Below, in pieces: positions 1 through 8,531 of a stretch of DNA of 36,063 nucleotides. Origin of the DNA: CAJJDF01 sp965655625. GTDB lineage: Bacteria; Bacteroidota; Bacteroidia; Flavobacteriales_D; CAJJDF01. Each line of letters begins with the position of its first letter. Within the stretch, counting starts at the first letter, position 1. Below the pieces are notes generated by a model that was not told the DNA's origin, searched no databases, and was given only the letters and a program-made list of their open reading frames with translations. Made by a program: the position numbers and the translations under genes. The stretch spans positions 1-36,063 of the forward strand of contig CBFHHA010000025.1 in the NCBI GenBank assembly GCA_965655625.1. Reading direction: 5' to 3'.

Positions 1-81
1 AGAAGTGGAGTAGACTTTGCCAATATTTATACAAACGAACCCTATATAAAACCCTTAATGGATTTATTTAAAAAAAGATAG
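1..81 (+). CDS. DUF58 domain protein, C-terminal end only (partial)
   Basis: The first 27 codons of the window are open in frame 1 and end at TAG. The 26 residues visible read as the end of a DUF58 (VWA-like) protein: a G-V-D-F stretch, then an N-E-P-Y turn, then a short basic end (F-K-K-R). In Bacteroidota a DUF58 gene normally lies between moxR and batX/batA, which is the position here, 18 bases before the next ATG. The bulk of the gene lies outside the window, so the family call rests on this short tail and on gene order. Confidence 0.7.
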   Translation, partial: RSGVDFANIYTNEPYIKPLMDLFKKR

Positions 82-99
82 AGCAAGCGAGAACAAAAA

Positions 100-1029
100 A
101 TGAAAGGAATGAATGCAATAAGAATGTGTGTACTCGGAATCGTCTGGCAACTTTGTGTGCTTTTTTCGGCATCTGCCCAGTCTATTCAAGTAGAAATTAG
201 CAAAGACTCGCTCTTGATTGGCGAACCTATTCACACTTCTATTTCTTTTCCGCTAAAGAGAGCTACTTCTTCTCTTTCTTTTTCTGAAGGAGATAGTATT
301 GGGAATGGATTTGAAGTAGTTGGTGTTGCCAAAACGGATACGAATTCGGGTAAAGCAATGATTGAATTAACGCTCTCCACATTCGAGTTAGGCAATCAAT
401 TTATTCCTGCTTTTTCGGTGTTTTATGGCAGCAAGAAAATAGTGTCGCGACCCATTCCTGTTTTTGTATCGCTCGTAAAAGTGGATACAAACCAACCCAT
501 AAAAGACATAAAACCCATCATGACAGATCCGCTTGTGGCATCGGACTATTGGAAATTAATGGTTAGTTGGCTGAAGAGTTATGGCTGGATTGTTTTACTC
601 TCCCTTGTTTTGCTTGGGTTATTAATTTGGATTTTGTGGAAAAACAAGAAAAAAGAAAACACTCAAGCGGATCAAGTCGCGAAAGTGCCGGCACACGAGA
701 AAGCATTTGCTCAGTTGGAGGAGCTTAAATCCAAAGAGCTTTGGCAAAGAGGGATGCAGAAAGAATACAATGTGGAACTCACAGCTATCATCGAGACTTA
801 TCTATCTAAGAGATATTCGGTGCCCACTTTACAAAAAACAAGTGGAGAGATTATTCACTCTCTTCGTTTTGTTGAAATGGGAGAAGAAAATAAGAGAAAC
901 TTGCGCAAACTCCTGATGCTTTCCGATTTGGTGAAGTTTGCAAAAGAAAAACCAACGGCCGATGAAAATGAAGAGGTAATGAGAGATGCCCAATCGTTTA
1001 TAAAAACCACGAAAGAAACTAAAGAATAA
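100..1029 (+). CDS. Bat operon membrane protein between DUF58 and BatA (BatX-like)
   Basis: This 309-residue protein has a signal peptide (residues 1-26, ending S-A-S-A). A beta-rich extracytoplasmic region follows (about 28-145), then one membrane span (about 163-180), a Lys-rich stop-transfer segment and a cytoplasmic helical region (about 200-305). That layout parallels BatD at the far end of the operon. The cytoplasmic parts also look alike, with an E-L..I..YL..K-Y pattern followed by a conserved L..AKFA/AKYA-like turn. It resembles the DUF4381/BatX-type proteins found at this place in Bacteroidota Bat loci. It is presumably an inner-membrane part of the Bat complex, whose biochemical function is not settled. 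Its stop overlaps the batA start by one base (TAATG), implying translational coupling. A second in-frame ATG at 109 is an alternative start. Confidence 0.75.
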   Translation: MKGMNAIRMCVLGIVWQLCVLFSASAQSIQVEISKDSLLIGEPIHTSISFPLKRATSSLSFSEGDSIGNGFEVVGVAKTDTNSGKAMIELTLSTFELGNQFIPAFSVFYGSKKIVSRPIPVFVSLVKVDTNQPIKDIKPIMTDPLVASDYWKLMVSWLKSYGWIVLLSLVLLGLLIWILWKNKKKENTQADQVAKVPAHEKAFAQLEELKSKELWQRGMQKEYNVELTAIIETYLSKRYSVPTLQKTSGEIIHSLRFVEMGEENKRNLRKLLMLSDLVKFAKEKPTADENEEVMRDAQSFIKTTKETKE

Positions 1030-2033
1030 TGAAGTTTTGGGAATTTACATACCATTCGCCTTGGTTTTTTGCGCTATTTGCTCTTGTGCCCATAATAGTT
1101 TGGATTCAATTGAGGCAATTCTCCAAGAACGAAACAGTTGCCCATTCTGGATTATCGGTTGGGAATAAAAAGCAAGGACTTTGGAGCACACTGCTGCTGT
1201 TATTTCCTATATTCTTGCGAGTTTTAGCATTTAGTGCACTGATTATTTCGCTTGCTCGACCTCAAAAAAAATTGGACAACGATACCATTAAAGAACAATC
1301 AATCGAAGGAATTGATTTGGTGTTATCCATGGATATTTCGCAGAGTATGGAGGCTTTTGATTTCAAACCAAATAGATTGGGCGCAGCAAAAAAAGTGGCG
1401 AAATCATTTATCGAGAAAAGACCGAACGACAGAATAGGATTGGTTGTGTACGAAGGAGAAAGTTACACGGCTTGTGCACTTACCACCGACCACGAAAACC
1501 TACTGAATCGTTTTGAAACGATAGAAAGTGGAAAAATATCGGGCGGAACGGCAATAGGAATGGGAATTGCCACAGGGATAAATAGATTGAGAGAGAGCGA
1601 GGCAAAAAGCAAAGTAATTATCTTACTTACTGATGGAGAGAATAATACTGGGAAAATTCATCCAATAACGGCAGCTGGGTACGCCAAAGAATTGGGGATA
1701 AGAGTGTACACCATCGGAATTGGAACAAATGGCAAGGTGAGAGTGCCAGGAAATAACCCGAGAGGAATGAATTTTATTGAGAGTAAAATTGATGAAGTTA
1801 TGTTGAAAGAAATAGCTCGATCTACCAACGGAAAGTATTACCGAGCAAAGAACTTGGAGCAATTAGAAAATATCTACACAGAAATAGACAAGTTAGAAAA
1901 GTCCAAAATCAATACGATTGAATACAAAAGAGATTTGCCCGAGGCATTCTACCCTTTTGTATTACTGGGTTTATTGTCTTTGCTCATCGAGTTTTTTCTT
2001 CGAAATTTTATATTAAGATTTACCACAGATTAA
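1029..2033 (+). CDS. batA: BatA, membrane-anchored VWA-domain protein
   Basis: This is a 334-residue BatA. Two N-terminal membrane spans (about 12-28 and 53-76) precede a von Willebrand A domain (about 95-290), and a C-terminal span follows (about 311-328). The MIDAS metal site is complete: D102-x-S104-x-S106, T174 in an S-G-G-T motif, and D202 in an L-T-D-G-E-N motif. VWA domains of this type mediate metal-dependent protein-protein contacts. Bat proteins were first named in Bacteroides for an aerotolerance phenotype and are thought to act with the MoxR ATPase as an envelope complex. The gene overlaps batX by one base and abuts batB with no spacer, so the block is clearly an operon. Confidence 0.93.
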   Translation: MKFWEFTYHSPWFFALFALVPIIVWIQLRQFSKNETVAHSGLSVGNKKQGLWSTLLLLFPIFLRVLAFSALIISLARPQKKLDNDTIKEQSIEGIDLVLSMDISQSMEAFDFKPNRLGAAKKVAKSFIEKRPNDRIGLVVYEGESYTACALTTDHENLLNRFETIESGKISGGTAIGMGIATGINRLRESEAKSKVIILLTDGENNTGKIHPITAAGYAKELGIRVYTIGIGTNGKVRVPGNNPRGMNFIESKIDEVMLKEIARSTNGKYYRAKNLEQLENIYTEIDKLEKSKINTIEYKRDLPEAFYPFVLLGLLSLLIEFFLRNFILRFTTD

Positions 2034-3134
2034 ATGAATTGGAATTGGAAACATAGCGCCCTGGTTATCATTTTTTCCGAACTTTTGTTTTGGACAATAG
2101 GATTTGTTGCCCAAATGTATCTCAATGAGAATGCTCAAGAATTTAGGTGGGAGAACAAAGAGTTTTTAGGGATGTTGATACTTGCTCGAGTTTTATTTAT
2201 CGTATTTTTCCTGGCAACTTGGGGAAAACTAAAGAGAAGGCAGAAAATGACTCGAGGTCTGAGTGAGTCGAAATGGTTGAAGCCCTTTTCCCTAAGAAAT
2301 CATACCTATAAGTTTTTGGCTTTGTTTTATGCTATTTCTCTATTTGTAATGGCTTGGGGGAATCCCCAATTTGGCAAAGACGAAAAGAAGATGAATTCAT
2401 CGGGTATCGATATTATGGTGTGTCTTGATGTGTCTAACAGTATGTTGGCGAGAGATTTATCTGGAAAAATGACGAGGCTAGAGGTGGCGAAATTGGCCAT
2501 AAAAAATATGCTGAAACAGCTCAAAGGCGATAGAGTAGGCGTTGTGGTATTTGCGGGCTCTTCCTACAGCTTTATTCCTATTACGAACGATTACAACTAC
2601 ATCAAATTAGAATTGCTCTCCATCAATCCGGGCATGCTTTCTACGCAAGGTACAGCAATTGGGTCAGCCGTGGAAACTGCCATGAATTCTTTTGGTGTGG
2701 ATAAAACGAATAAGGCGATAATTATATTTACGGACGGTGAAAATCATGAGGACAATGCGATAAAAGCGGTAAAATCTGCCCAGCAAAAAGGAGTGAAAAT
2801 ATACACAGTAGGAATGGGTACAAATAAGGCAGTTCCTATTCCTAAAAGTGAAAATGGAACTGATTATCATAAAGATAGACAAGGCAATATTGTGTTGACA
2901 AAACTCAACGAAAAGATGATGAGAGACGTTGCCAAAGCAGGAAGGGGAACTTACGTAAAAGCCAATAAAACAAGGGTGGATACAAAATCGATTCTGCTGG
3001 ATATTGATAAACTGGAAGAAACCACCTTCAAAGAGCGAAAGTTTATGACTTATGAGGATAGATTTCAGTGGGTATTGGGATTGGGGATTGTATTGTTAAT
3101 GCTACATGGGTTGATCGGGCGAGTAATTGGTTAA
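2034..3134 (+). CDS. batB: BatB, membrane-anchored VWA-domain protein
   Basis: This is a 366-residue BatB, paralogous to BatA. Three hydrophobic segments precede the VWA domain (about 7-27, 45-62 and 93-108). The VWA domain begins near 125 with an intact MIDAS motif D132-x-S134-x-S136. A T-Q-G-T-A-I-G motif supplies the threonine and an F-T-D-G-E-N motif the second aspartate. A final membrane span lies at the C-terminus (about 345-362). The ATG directly follows the batA stop codon. It probably pairs with BatA at the inner membrane, with the domain facing the periplasm. The order batA-batB-batC-batD is the standard one. Confidence 0.92.
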   Translation: MNWNWKHSALVIIFSELLFWTIGFVAQMYLNENAQEFRWENKEFLGMLILARVLFIVFFLATWGKLKRRQKMTRGLSESKWLKPFSLRNHTYKFLALFYAISLFVMAWGNPQFGKDEKKMNSSGIDIMVCLDVSNSMLARDLSGKMTRLEVAKLAIKNMLKQLKGDRVGVVVFAGSSYSFIPITNDYNYIKLELLSINPGMLSTQGTAIGSAVETAMNSFGVDKTNKAIIIFTDGENHEDNAIKAVKSAQQKGVKIYTVGMGTNKAVPIPKSENGTDYHKDRQGNIVLTKLNEKMMRDVAKAGRGTYVKANKTRVDTKSILLDIDKLEETTFKERKFMTYEDRFQWVLGLGIVLLMLHGLIGRVIG

Positions 3135-3138
3135 GAGA

Positions 3139-4671
3139 ATGAAAAGAGGGAACGAAATGAAACAAAAAATGGATAATAGGTTGAAAGTGAAAATGAGCTA
3201 TTTGCTTGCTGGCATCATGATGCTATCAATTAATTCGTTGGGACAGGTACAAAAACTAGCCTTAATAAAAGGGAACGATTCGTATGAGCTGGGACAGTTT
3301 AATAATGCAATTACGAGTTACGATTCGGCACTAAGTTACCAGGATGATTATGCAACAGCATGGTATAACAAAGGCAATTCTATGTATCGAATAGCCCAAA
3401 AAGCGAACGACTCGCTAAAAAATGACTTTTATGAAAAATCAAAGGAGTACTACAATAATTCTCAATTATATTTCTCCAAAAAGAAAGAGCAAGCGGCCGC
3501 ATTTCATAATTTAGGCAATATTTTGCTTACCCAAAAAGAACTAAAAAAAGCTATTGAGTCTTATAAAAATGCATTGCGAAAAAACCCATTGGATGAAGAC
3601 ACACGTTACAATTTATCTTGGGCCATATTGAAACTAAAGAGCTTGGAAGAAACTGAAGAGGAGATTGATAAAAAAATTGAAGAGTTGGAAGAAAAAATAA
3701 AAGAACTAGAAAAAGAGAAGAAGGAAAAAGAAAAGAAAGAGGCAGAAAAAGAAAAGGAGAAGTTACAACAGAAAAAGGAAGAGAAGCAAAAACAAAAGTT
3801 GGACGAAAAAGAAAAAGAAGCCGAAAAGAAGAAATCGGAATTAGAGAAGAAACAAGAAGAGCTCAGAAAAAAGCAGGAAGAAATTAAAAAGAAGCAAGAA
3901 GAGGCTAAAAAGGAAAAGGAAGAAAATGAAAAATCTCAGAAATCTGAGGAGGAAAAACAAGAGAAACAAGAAGAGCTAAACAAAAAAGAAAATGAACTGA
4001 GCAACCAACAAAAAGAAAATGAACGCGCTCAGCAGGAAAATGAAACACAACAACAACAAGCCGAGGCAGAAAAGAAAGGAGCGAACCAAGAAAAGCAAGA
4101 AATAGAACAAAATCAACTGGACCGACAAAAGGAACAACTGAAAAAGCAAAAAGAAGAAATCAACCAAGAAGAAAAAAACTTGGAAAAGGAGAACGAAAAA
4201 GGGGGCGAAAGTGAAGAGCTGGAGCAAAGAAAAGAGATAAACGAACAACGAAAAAGGGTGCAGGAAGAGCAGGAAAAAACGCAGAAAGAGCAGGAAGAGG
4301 CTTTACAAAATAATCAAGAAAACAAACAAGAAGAACTCAAGAAAAGGCAACAAGAACTAAAGAATAAACAAGAGGAACTAAGCCAAATGCAAGAGGAGTT
4401 GAAAGAGGAAGAGAAAGAAGAAAAAGGAGGCGGAGAAAACAAAAATGAGAAGAAAAAAGATGAATCTGGAGAAGGACAGCCCAATGAGCAAAACAAAGAG
4501 AAGAAAGGAGAGAAAGAATCCATCACAATAAGAAATGCCAAGCAAGACTTAGATGCGCTCGAACAAGACGAGCGAAGGGTAATATTGAAAATTAACAAAG
4601 ACAAACAACGACAAGGAAAGAGAGGAAAGGGCGGGAATAGCGAATCCAGCGAGAAAGACAAAGATTGGTGA
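3139..4671 (+). CDS. batC: BatC, TPR protein with very long Lys/Glu/Gln coiled-coil tail
   Basis: The protein has about 510 residues from the ATG at 3139; ATGs at 3157, 3169 and 3193 are alternatives. A hydrophobic signal segment ends near S-L-G-Q. Three or so tetratricopeptide repeats follow (about residues 35-165), with typical A-W-Y-N-K-G-N and A-A-F-H-N-L-G-N signatures and an N-P-L-D-E-D-T-R-Y-N-L end. From about residue 170 to the C-terminus the protein is almost wholly K, E, Q and N and should form long coiled coil or disordered charged helix. BatC homologs I know are usually about 250-300 residues, so this tail is unusually long. TPR proteins are scaffolds, and this one probably bridges the Bat membrane proteins. 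The open frame could extend back to a TTG at 3127, inside the batB end, but the ATGs are more likely starts. Confidence 0.88.
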   Translation: MKRGNEMKQKMDNRLKVKMSYLLAGIMMLSINSLGQVQKLALIKGNDSYELGQFNNAITSYDSALSYQDDYATAWYNKGNSMYRIAQKANDSLKNDFYEKSKEYYNNSQLYFSKKKEQAAAFHNLGNILLTQKELKKAIESYKNALRKNPLDEDTRYNLSWAILKLKSLEETEEEIDKKIEELEEKIKELEKEKKEKEKKEAEKEKEKLQQKKEEKQKQKLDEKEKEAEKKKSELEKKQEELRKKQEEIKKKQEEAKKEKEENEKSQKSEEEKQEKQEELNKKENELSNQQKENERAQQENETQQQQAEAEKKGANQEKQEIEQNQLDRQKEQLKKQKEEINQEEKNLEKENEKGGESEELEQRKEINEQRKRVQEEQEKTQKEQEEALQNNQENKQEELKKRQQELKNKQEELSQMQEELKEEEKEEKGGGENKNEKKKDESGEGQPNEQNKEKKGEKESITIRNAKQDLDALEQDERRVILKINKDKQRQGKRGKGGNSESSEKDKDW

Positions 4672-4691
4672 TTTTAAAACAAGAATAAAGA

Positions 4692-6452
4692 ATGAAGAAC
4701 AACCTTATATTAACGAGTTTATGTTGGCTCCTGGCGCTAGTCAGTTCTGCACAAGAGATTAGTTTTACTACCTCTGTTTCAGCCAAGAAAGTAGGAGTGG
4801 AAGATGTGTTTGAGGTTACGTACACAGCGAACAAAACGGGAACATTTATTGCTCCCAAATACAAGAGTTTTAATCAAGTAAGTGCTATTTCGGAGAGGAA
4901 GGAAAGGAATGTGAACTTAAATACGGGAGAAATTATACAAAAGTATTCATTTTCGGTTGCTCTGAAACCAAAGAAAACAGGGACATTTGAGGTAGAAGGT
5001 GGTCAAATAAAAGTAGGAAAAGTGACTTACGAATCTAAGCCTGTGAAAGTGGAAGTAGTGGAGGAAAGTCAGGTTCGGCAACGGAGGAGAAGAGCCTTTG
5101 ATCCGTTTGGAATGATGGATGAAATGATGCAAGGATTTCCGAGTTCGCAACCCCGACAAATTGAGATTACAGAGAAAGATTTTTTCGCTAAAATTTCGGT
5201 CTCAAAGTCCAACGTAATGAAAGGTGAAGGACTTGTAGCGAGTTATAAGATTTACGCACGGAACTTTAACTTTGGTTTAGATAAATATGATTTTCCTACT
5301 CAAAAAAATTTTTGGACTGAGAACATTGAGATTCCTACAGAAATAAAACCGAGCCAAGAAGTAATTGAGGGAGTTCAGTATCAAGTTTACACCATGAAAA
5401 AAGAACTTCTTTTTCCTCAAAAATCAGGTGAGTTGGTGCTTAATCCCTTTGAGCTAACCGCACGAATTCAAACTTCTCCTTTTAGTAATCCTCTCAGCAA
5501 GAGTATAAAAAGTAATTCGCCCAGAATAGTGGTAAACAAATTGCCTGCTAATCCTCCGGCAAGCTTTGTAAACCAAGTGGGAAATTATTCGATGGAAGTA
5601 AAACTCACAAATGATTCGGTAAAGGTGAATGAGCCTATAGAATTGAGTGTCACCTTATCGGGAAAAGGTAATTTAAAACAATTGACAGAAATTCCCCTCT
5701 ATTTTGATGAGCAACTGGAAGTGTATGATCCAGAAGTAGAAGTAAAACTTAGTGTGAGTGAAGCAGGAGTGAAAGGGAGTAAAACCTTTAATTACTTAAT
5801 TATTCCTAGAAATCCTGGGATTTATGAATTGCCGTCTATCGCCTTTTCCTATTTTGATTTGTCTACCAATTCTTACCAAACCATTAACTGGAAATCTCAG
5901 ACGGTGAAAGTAGTGGACGAAAATGGGGCAACTAAAACGAGTTTGGATACCAATGAAACAAACCTTAGTGAGAACCAAGAGGAAGTAGCTGTCATAAAAC
6001 TGGAAACCAATACGATATGGAAATTTTTAGCCGCAGTTTTGGGACTGACAATAATTTCATTGCTCGTTTGGTTTTTCTTGAAAAGAAGCAGGAAAGAAGA
6101 AACGGAAGAAGAGAGAAAAAGAAATGCCAGAAAAAAATTGGCTCATAAATTATCGATAGCCAAAAGTTACTTGGAACAAGGAAATGTGTCTCAGTTCTAT
6201 CACGAAATTCTCATCGGATTGAATAAATATGTGAACGAAAAATTGAGTATCGAAACGTCAAAAATGACAAAAGATAGTATCCGAACAACTTTGGTAAATA
6301 AAGGAGTGAAGGAAGAAACTATTCAATCTTTTGTGCGAATGTTAGAAGCGTGTGAAATGGCAAAGTATGCACCTTTAAGCAATCAGAACAACCAATTGAT
6401 TTACGAAAATAGTTTGGATGTAATTGAAGAGATTGAAACCCAAATAAGCTAA
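4692..6452 (+). CDS. batD: BatD, periplasmic/membrane Bat protein
   Basis: This is a 586-residue BatD ('oxygen tolerance' family). A signal peptide covers residues 1-20 (ending S-S-A, then Q-E-I-S). A long extracytoplasmic region of immunoglobulin-like beta domains runs from about 22 to 435. It includes the usual basic and D-P-F-containing loop (about 129-155). A single membrane span (about 443-463) is followed by a cytoplasmic helical region ending near 586. The cytoplasmic region resembles that of the first operon gene at 100-1029. It lies 20 bases after batC and is the last gene of the operon. The convergent acr3 gene ends only 10 bases further on, and no hairpin terminator is seen between them. 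Confidence 0.92.
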   Translation: MKNNLILTSLCWLLALVSSAQEISFTTSVSAKKVGVEDVFEVTYTANKTGTFIAPKYKSFNQVSAISERKERNVNLNTGEIIQKYSFSVALKPKKTGTFEVEGGQIKVGKVTYESKPVKVEVVEESQVRQRRRRAFDPFGMMDEMMQGFPSSQPRQIEITEKDFFAKISVSKSNVMKGEGLVASYKIYARNFNFGLDKYDFPTQKNFWTENIEIPTEIKPSQEVIEGVQYQVYTMKKELLFPQKSGELVLNPFELTARIQTSPFSNPLSKSIKSNSPRIVVNKLPANPPASFVNQVGNYSMEVKLTNDSVKVNEPIELSVTLSGKGNLKQLTEIPLYFDEQLEVYDPEVEVKLSVSEAGVKGSKTFNYLIIPRNPGIYELPSIAFSYFDLSTNSYQTINWKSQTVKVVDENGATKTSLDTNETNLSENQEEVAVIKLETNTIWKFLAAVLGLTIISLLVWFFLKRSRKEETEEERKRNARKKLAHKLSIAKSYLEQGNVSQFYHEILIGLNKYVNEKLSIETSKMTKDSIRTTLVNKGVKEETIQSFVRMLEACEMAKYAPLSNQNNQLIYENSLDVIEEIETQIS

Positions 6453-6462
6453 TTATAAATGG

Positions 6463-7509
6463 TTAGGTTTTTGAAGAATGATAATATTTCCTCTTGAGCC
6501 AAAACGAAACACGAACAAGTAAAATAAGTGCAGGAACTTCTACCAATGGACCTATTACTCCTGCGAATGCTTGACCTGAATTAAGACCAAAAACCGCAAT
6601 GGCAACGGCAATAGCAAGTTCGAAATTGTTTCCAGCCGCTGTAAATGCAACTGCCGTTGTTTTGTCGTAAGTTGCACCGGAAGCTTTGGTAACGAAGAAT
6701 CCAATGCCGAACATGATGGCGAAATAAAGCAATAAAGGGACAGAAATTAATATCACATCAAGAGGTATTTGCACAATGAGCTCACCTTTTAGAGAAAACA
6801 TGATAATGATTGTAAAAAGTAAAGAAACGAGAGTTAAAGGAGAAATAGCAGGAATAAACTTTTTGTTGTACCATGTTTCGCCTTTGTACTTCACCAAAAC
6901 CGATTTACTTAAAATTCCAAGTATAAAAGGAAATCCTAAGTAAATAGCCACGCTCTCTGCCACTGTAGAAATTGAAATATCTACAATAGCGCCTTTGAAT
7001 CCAAAATAGGGTGGAAGTACCGTAATAAATAACCAAGCATAAAAACTATATGCGAATACTTGAAAAATACTGTTTAGAGCTACTAAACCTGCACCATACT
7101 CCGAACTTCCTCCCGCCAAGTCATTCCATACCAGAACCATTGCAATGCACCGTGCAAGTCCAATAAGAATAAGGCCAACCATGTACTCGGGGTAATCGTA
7201 AAGAAAAGTGATGGCCAAAATAAACATCAAAATAGGTCCAACAACCCAGTTGAGAAAAAGTGAGGTAGAGAGAATTTTTGTGTTTTTAAATACTTTTGGA
7301 AGAAGCTTGTAGTTTACTTTGGCAAGAGGTGGATACATCATTAAAATAAGTCCAATTGCAATGGGGATATTTGTAGTTCCTTTATTGAAAGAATTAACCC
7401 TCTCAGGAAGGCTCGGAAATAGATATCCTATTCCTACACCAATAGCCATTGCTAAAAATATCCATAACGTTAGGTTTTTATCTAAAAAACTTAGTTTTTT
7501 TGTTGTCAT
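6463..7509 (-). CDS. acr3: Arsenite efflux permease, ACR3 family
   Basis: This is a 348-residue polytopic membrane protein with about ten hydrophobic spans, the usual size for ACR3. The signature of the fourth span is present: I-G-L-A-R-C-I-A-M-V, with C121 matching the cysteine required for arsenite transport. The conserved F-T-A-A-G-N-N-F-E-L-A segment sits in a later span. ACR3 proteins export arsenite using the proton gradient. The ATG overlaps the last base of the upstream arsC-like gene (7509), so reductase and pump are translationally coupled: arsenate is reduced, then arsenite is pumped out. Expression probably follows the arsR promoter and palindrome at 8532-8572. Confidence 0.94.
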   Translation of the reverse strand: MTTKKLSFLDKNLTLWIFLAMAIGVGIGYLFPSLPERVNSFNKGTTNIPIAIGLILMMYPPLAKVNYKLLPKVFKNTKILSTSLFLNWVVGPILMFILAITFLYDYPEYMVGLILIGLARCIAMVLVWNDLAGGSSEYGAGLVALNSIFQVFAYSFYAWLFITVLPPYFGFKGAIVDISISTVAESVAIYLGFPFILGILSKSVLVKYKGETWYNKKFIPAISPLTLVSLLFTIIIMFSLKGELIVQIPLDVILISVPLLLYFAIMFGIGFFVTKASGATYDKTTAVAFTAAGNNFELAIAVAIAVFGLNSGQAFAGVIGPLVEVPALILLVRVSFWLKRKYYHSSKT

Positions 7510-8135
7510 TATGATAGGTTGATTTGATTAAATATGTAATGCATTTCTCGAGCTATTTCGATACTTTTTTCTTGATATTTTTCAGCTTGTAAGGGACTGG
7601 AATCAAATTCTTTGGGATCCTTATAAGTGATTGGAATTCTTTTTTCTGCGCCTGGCATAAAAGGGCAAGCTTCGTTAGCCGAATCGCAGGTCATAATAGC
7701 CGCAAAGTTTGAAGATGGGTTGAAGGTGTGGTCCATTGTTTTCGAAAATCCGATAATAGGATGTTCGTGGTGCGAAAACCGAATGGCATAAATAGGATTA
7801 GTTGATTCTGACAATACTTCTACTTTAAATCCTTGGCTCCTAATTGTTGAAACAACCAAGGGAAATAGGGCAGTAGCTTCCGTTCCTCCTGAGTAAGATA
7901 CTAGGTTGTCTAGTCCAAAATAAAAGCTCATTGCCTGAGCCCAAATTTGAGAGAAATGACTTCTTCTCGAGTTGTGTGTACAAATAAAATTGAGTCTAAT
8001 CGGTGAATTACTGTCAACTTGCGTTTGTATATAGTCAATAAGAGGTTTCACCATTATTTTTCTTTCTTCTGCTATTTCCACCGCGCAATGGGCTTTGATA
8101 AACTTTTCAATGTTTGGTAATAAGCGTTGATTCAT
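7509..8135 (-). CDS. arsC: Arsenate reductase, low-molecular-weight phosphatase (ArsC) type
   Basis: The protein has 208 residues. After an N-terminal helical extension of about 45 residues it has the phosphatase P-loop C52-T-H-N-S-R-R-S (CX5R-S). A cysteine pair C150-(x6)-C157 occurs in the sequence T-C-D-S-A-N-E-A-C-P. Three cysteines in this arrangement match the thioredoxin-coupled arsenate reductases, in which the reaction disulfide is passed from the P-loop cysteine to the second and third. The Asp of the D-P-K-E-F motif (D173) is the likely general acid. Family knowledge and its place between arsR and acr3 both support arsenate reduction rather than protein phosphatase activity. A weak inverted repeat (TAATAA...TTATTA, 8155-8171) lies in the short gap before it. 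Confidence 0.9.
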   Translation of the reverse strand: MNQRLLPNIEKFIKAHCAVEIAEERKIMVKPLIDYIQTQVDSNSPIRLNFICTHNSRRSHFSQIWAQAMSFYFGLDNLVSYSGGTEATALFPLVVSTIRSQGFKVEVLSESTNPIYAIRFSHHEHPIIGFSKTMDHTFNPSSNFAAIMTCDSANEACPFMPGAEKRIPITYKDPKEFDSSPLQAEKYQEKSIEIAREMHYIFNQINLS

Positions 8136-8184
8136 TGTTGGGATTGATTCATCGTAATAAAACGATTATTAGTATTAAATTTTT

Positions 8185-8517
8185 TTAGCAACAGTCAGCA
8201 TTATTTTTTAAATCTTGATCTAGAAAACTTGAGAACAAAGCTTTCATTTTGGTCCAGTTTTCTTTGTTGATGCAATAGCAAACAGAAGTACCTTCTACGT
8301 TACCTTGAATTAATCCTAGTTTTTTTAGCTCTTTAAGATGCTGAGATATCGTTGCTTGAGCGAGCCCTATTTCGTTTACCAAATCACCACACACACAGGA
8401 ATCGATTTGAAATAAATGCTCCAGAATTGATACACGTGCAGGATGACCCAATGCTTTGGCAAACAAAGCTATTTCGTTTTGTTTTTCTGAAAATATTTCT
8501 CTTTTTGTGATTCCCAT
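8185..8517 (-). CDS. arsR: ArsR/SmtB-family arsenic-responsive repressor
   Basis: From the ATG at 8515-8517 this is a 110-residue winged-helix protein. The frame is open further back to a TTG at 8544, but that codon lies inside the palindrome at 8532-8559, so the shorter start is preferred. The metal site is C41-V-C43 in D-S-C-V-C-G-D-L, the place where ArsR proteins bind As(III)/Sb(III). The recognition helix follows (A-Q-A-T-I-S-Q-H-L). Additional cysteines occur as C80-x-C82 in the wing and as a C-terminal Cys-Cys pair, a common feature of ArsR proteins. It most likely represses its own transcript, with arsC and acr3 downstream, until arsenite releases it. Confidence 0.93.
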   Translation of the reverse strand: MGITKREIFSEKQNEIALFAKALGHPARVSILEHLFQIDSCVCGDLVNEIGLAQATISQHLKELKKLGLIQGNVEGTSVCYCINKENWTKMKALFSSFLDQDLKNNADCC

Positions 8518-8531
8518 TTTTAGTAGAAGTT

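Noticed and set aside
3976..4661. Long open frames on the minus strand opposite batC, rich in Phe, Leu and Ser
   Set aside because: They are the mirror of the purine-rich batC tail, which lacks stop codons on the opposite strand. No signal, motif or start context supports them.
8155..8171. Second ArsR operator between arsR and arsC
   Set aside because: Only a 6-base AT-only inverted repeat with a 5-base spacer is present, too weak to call.
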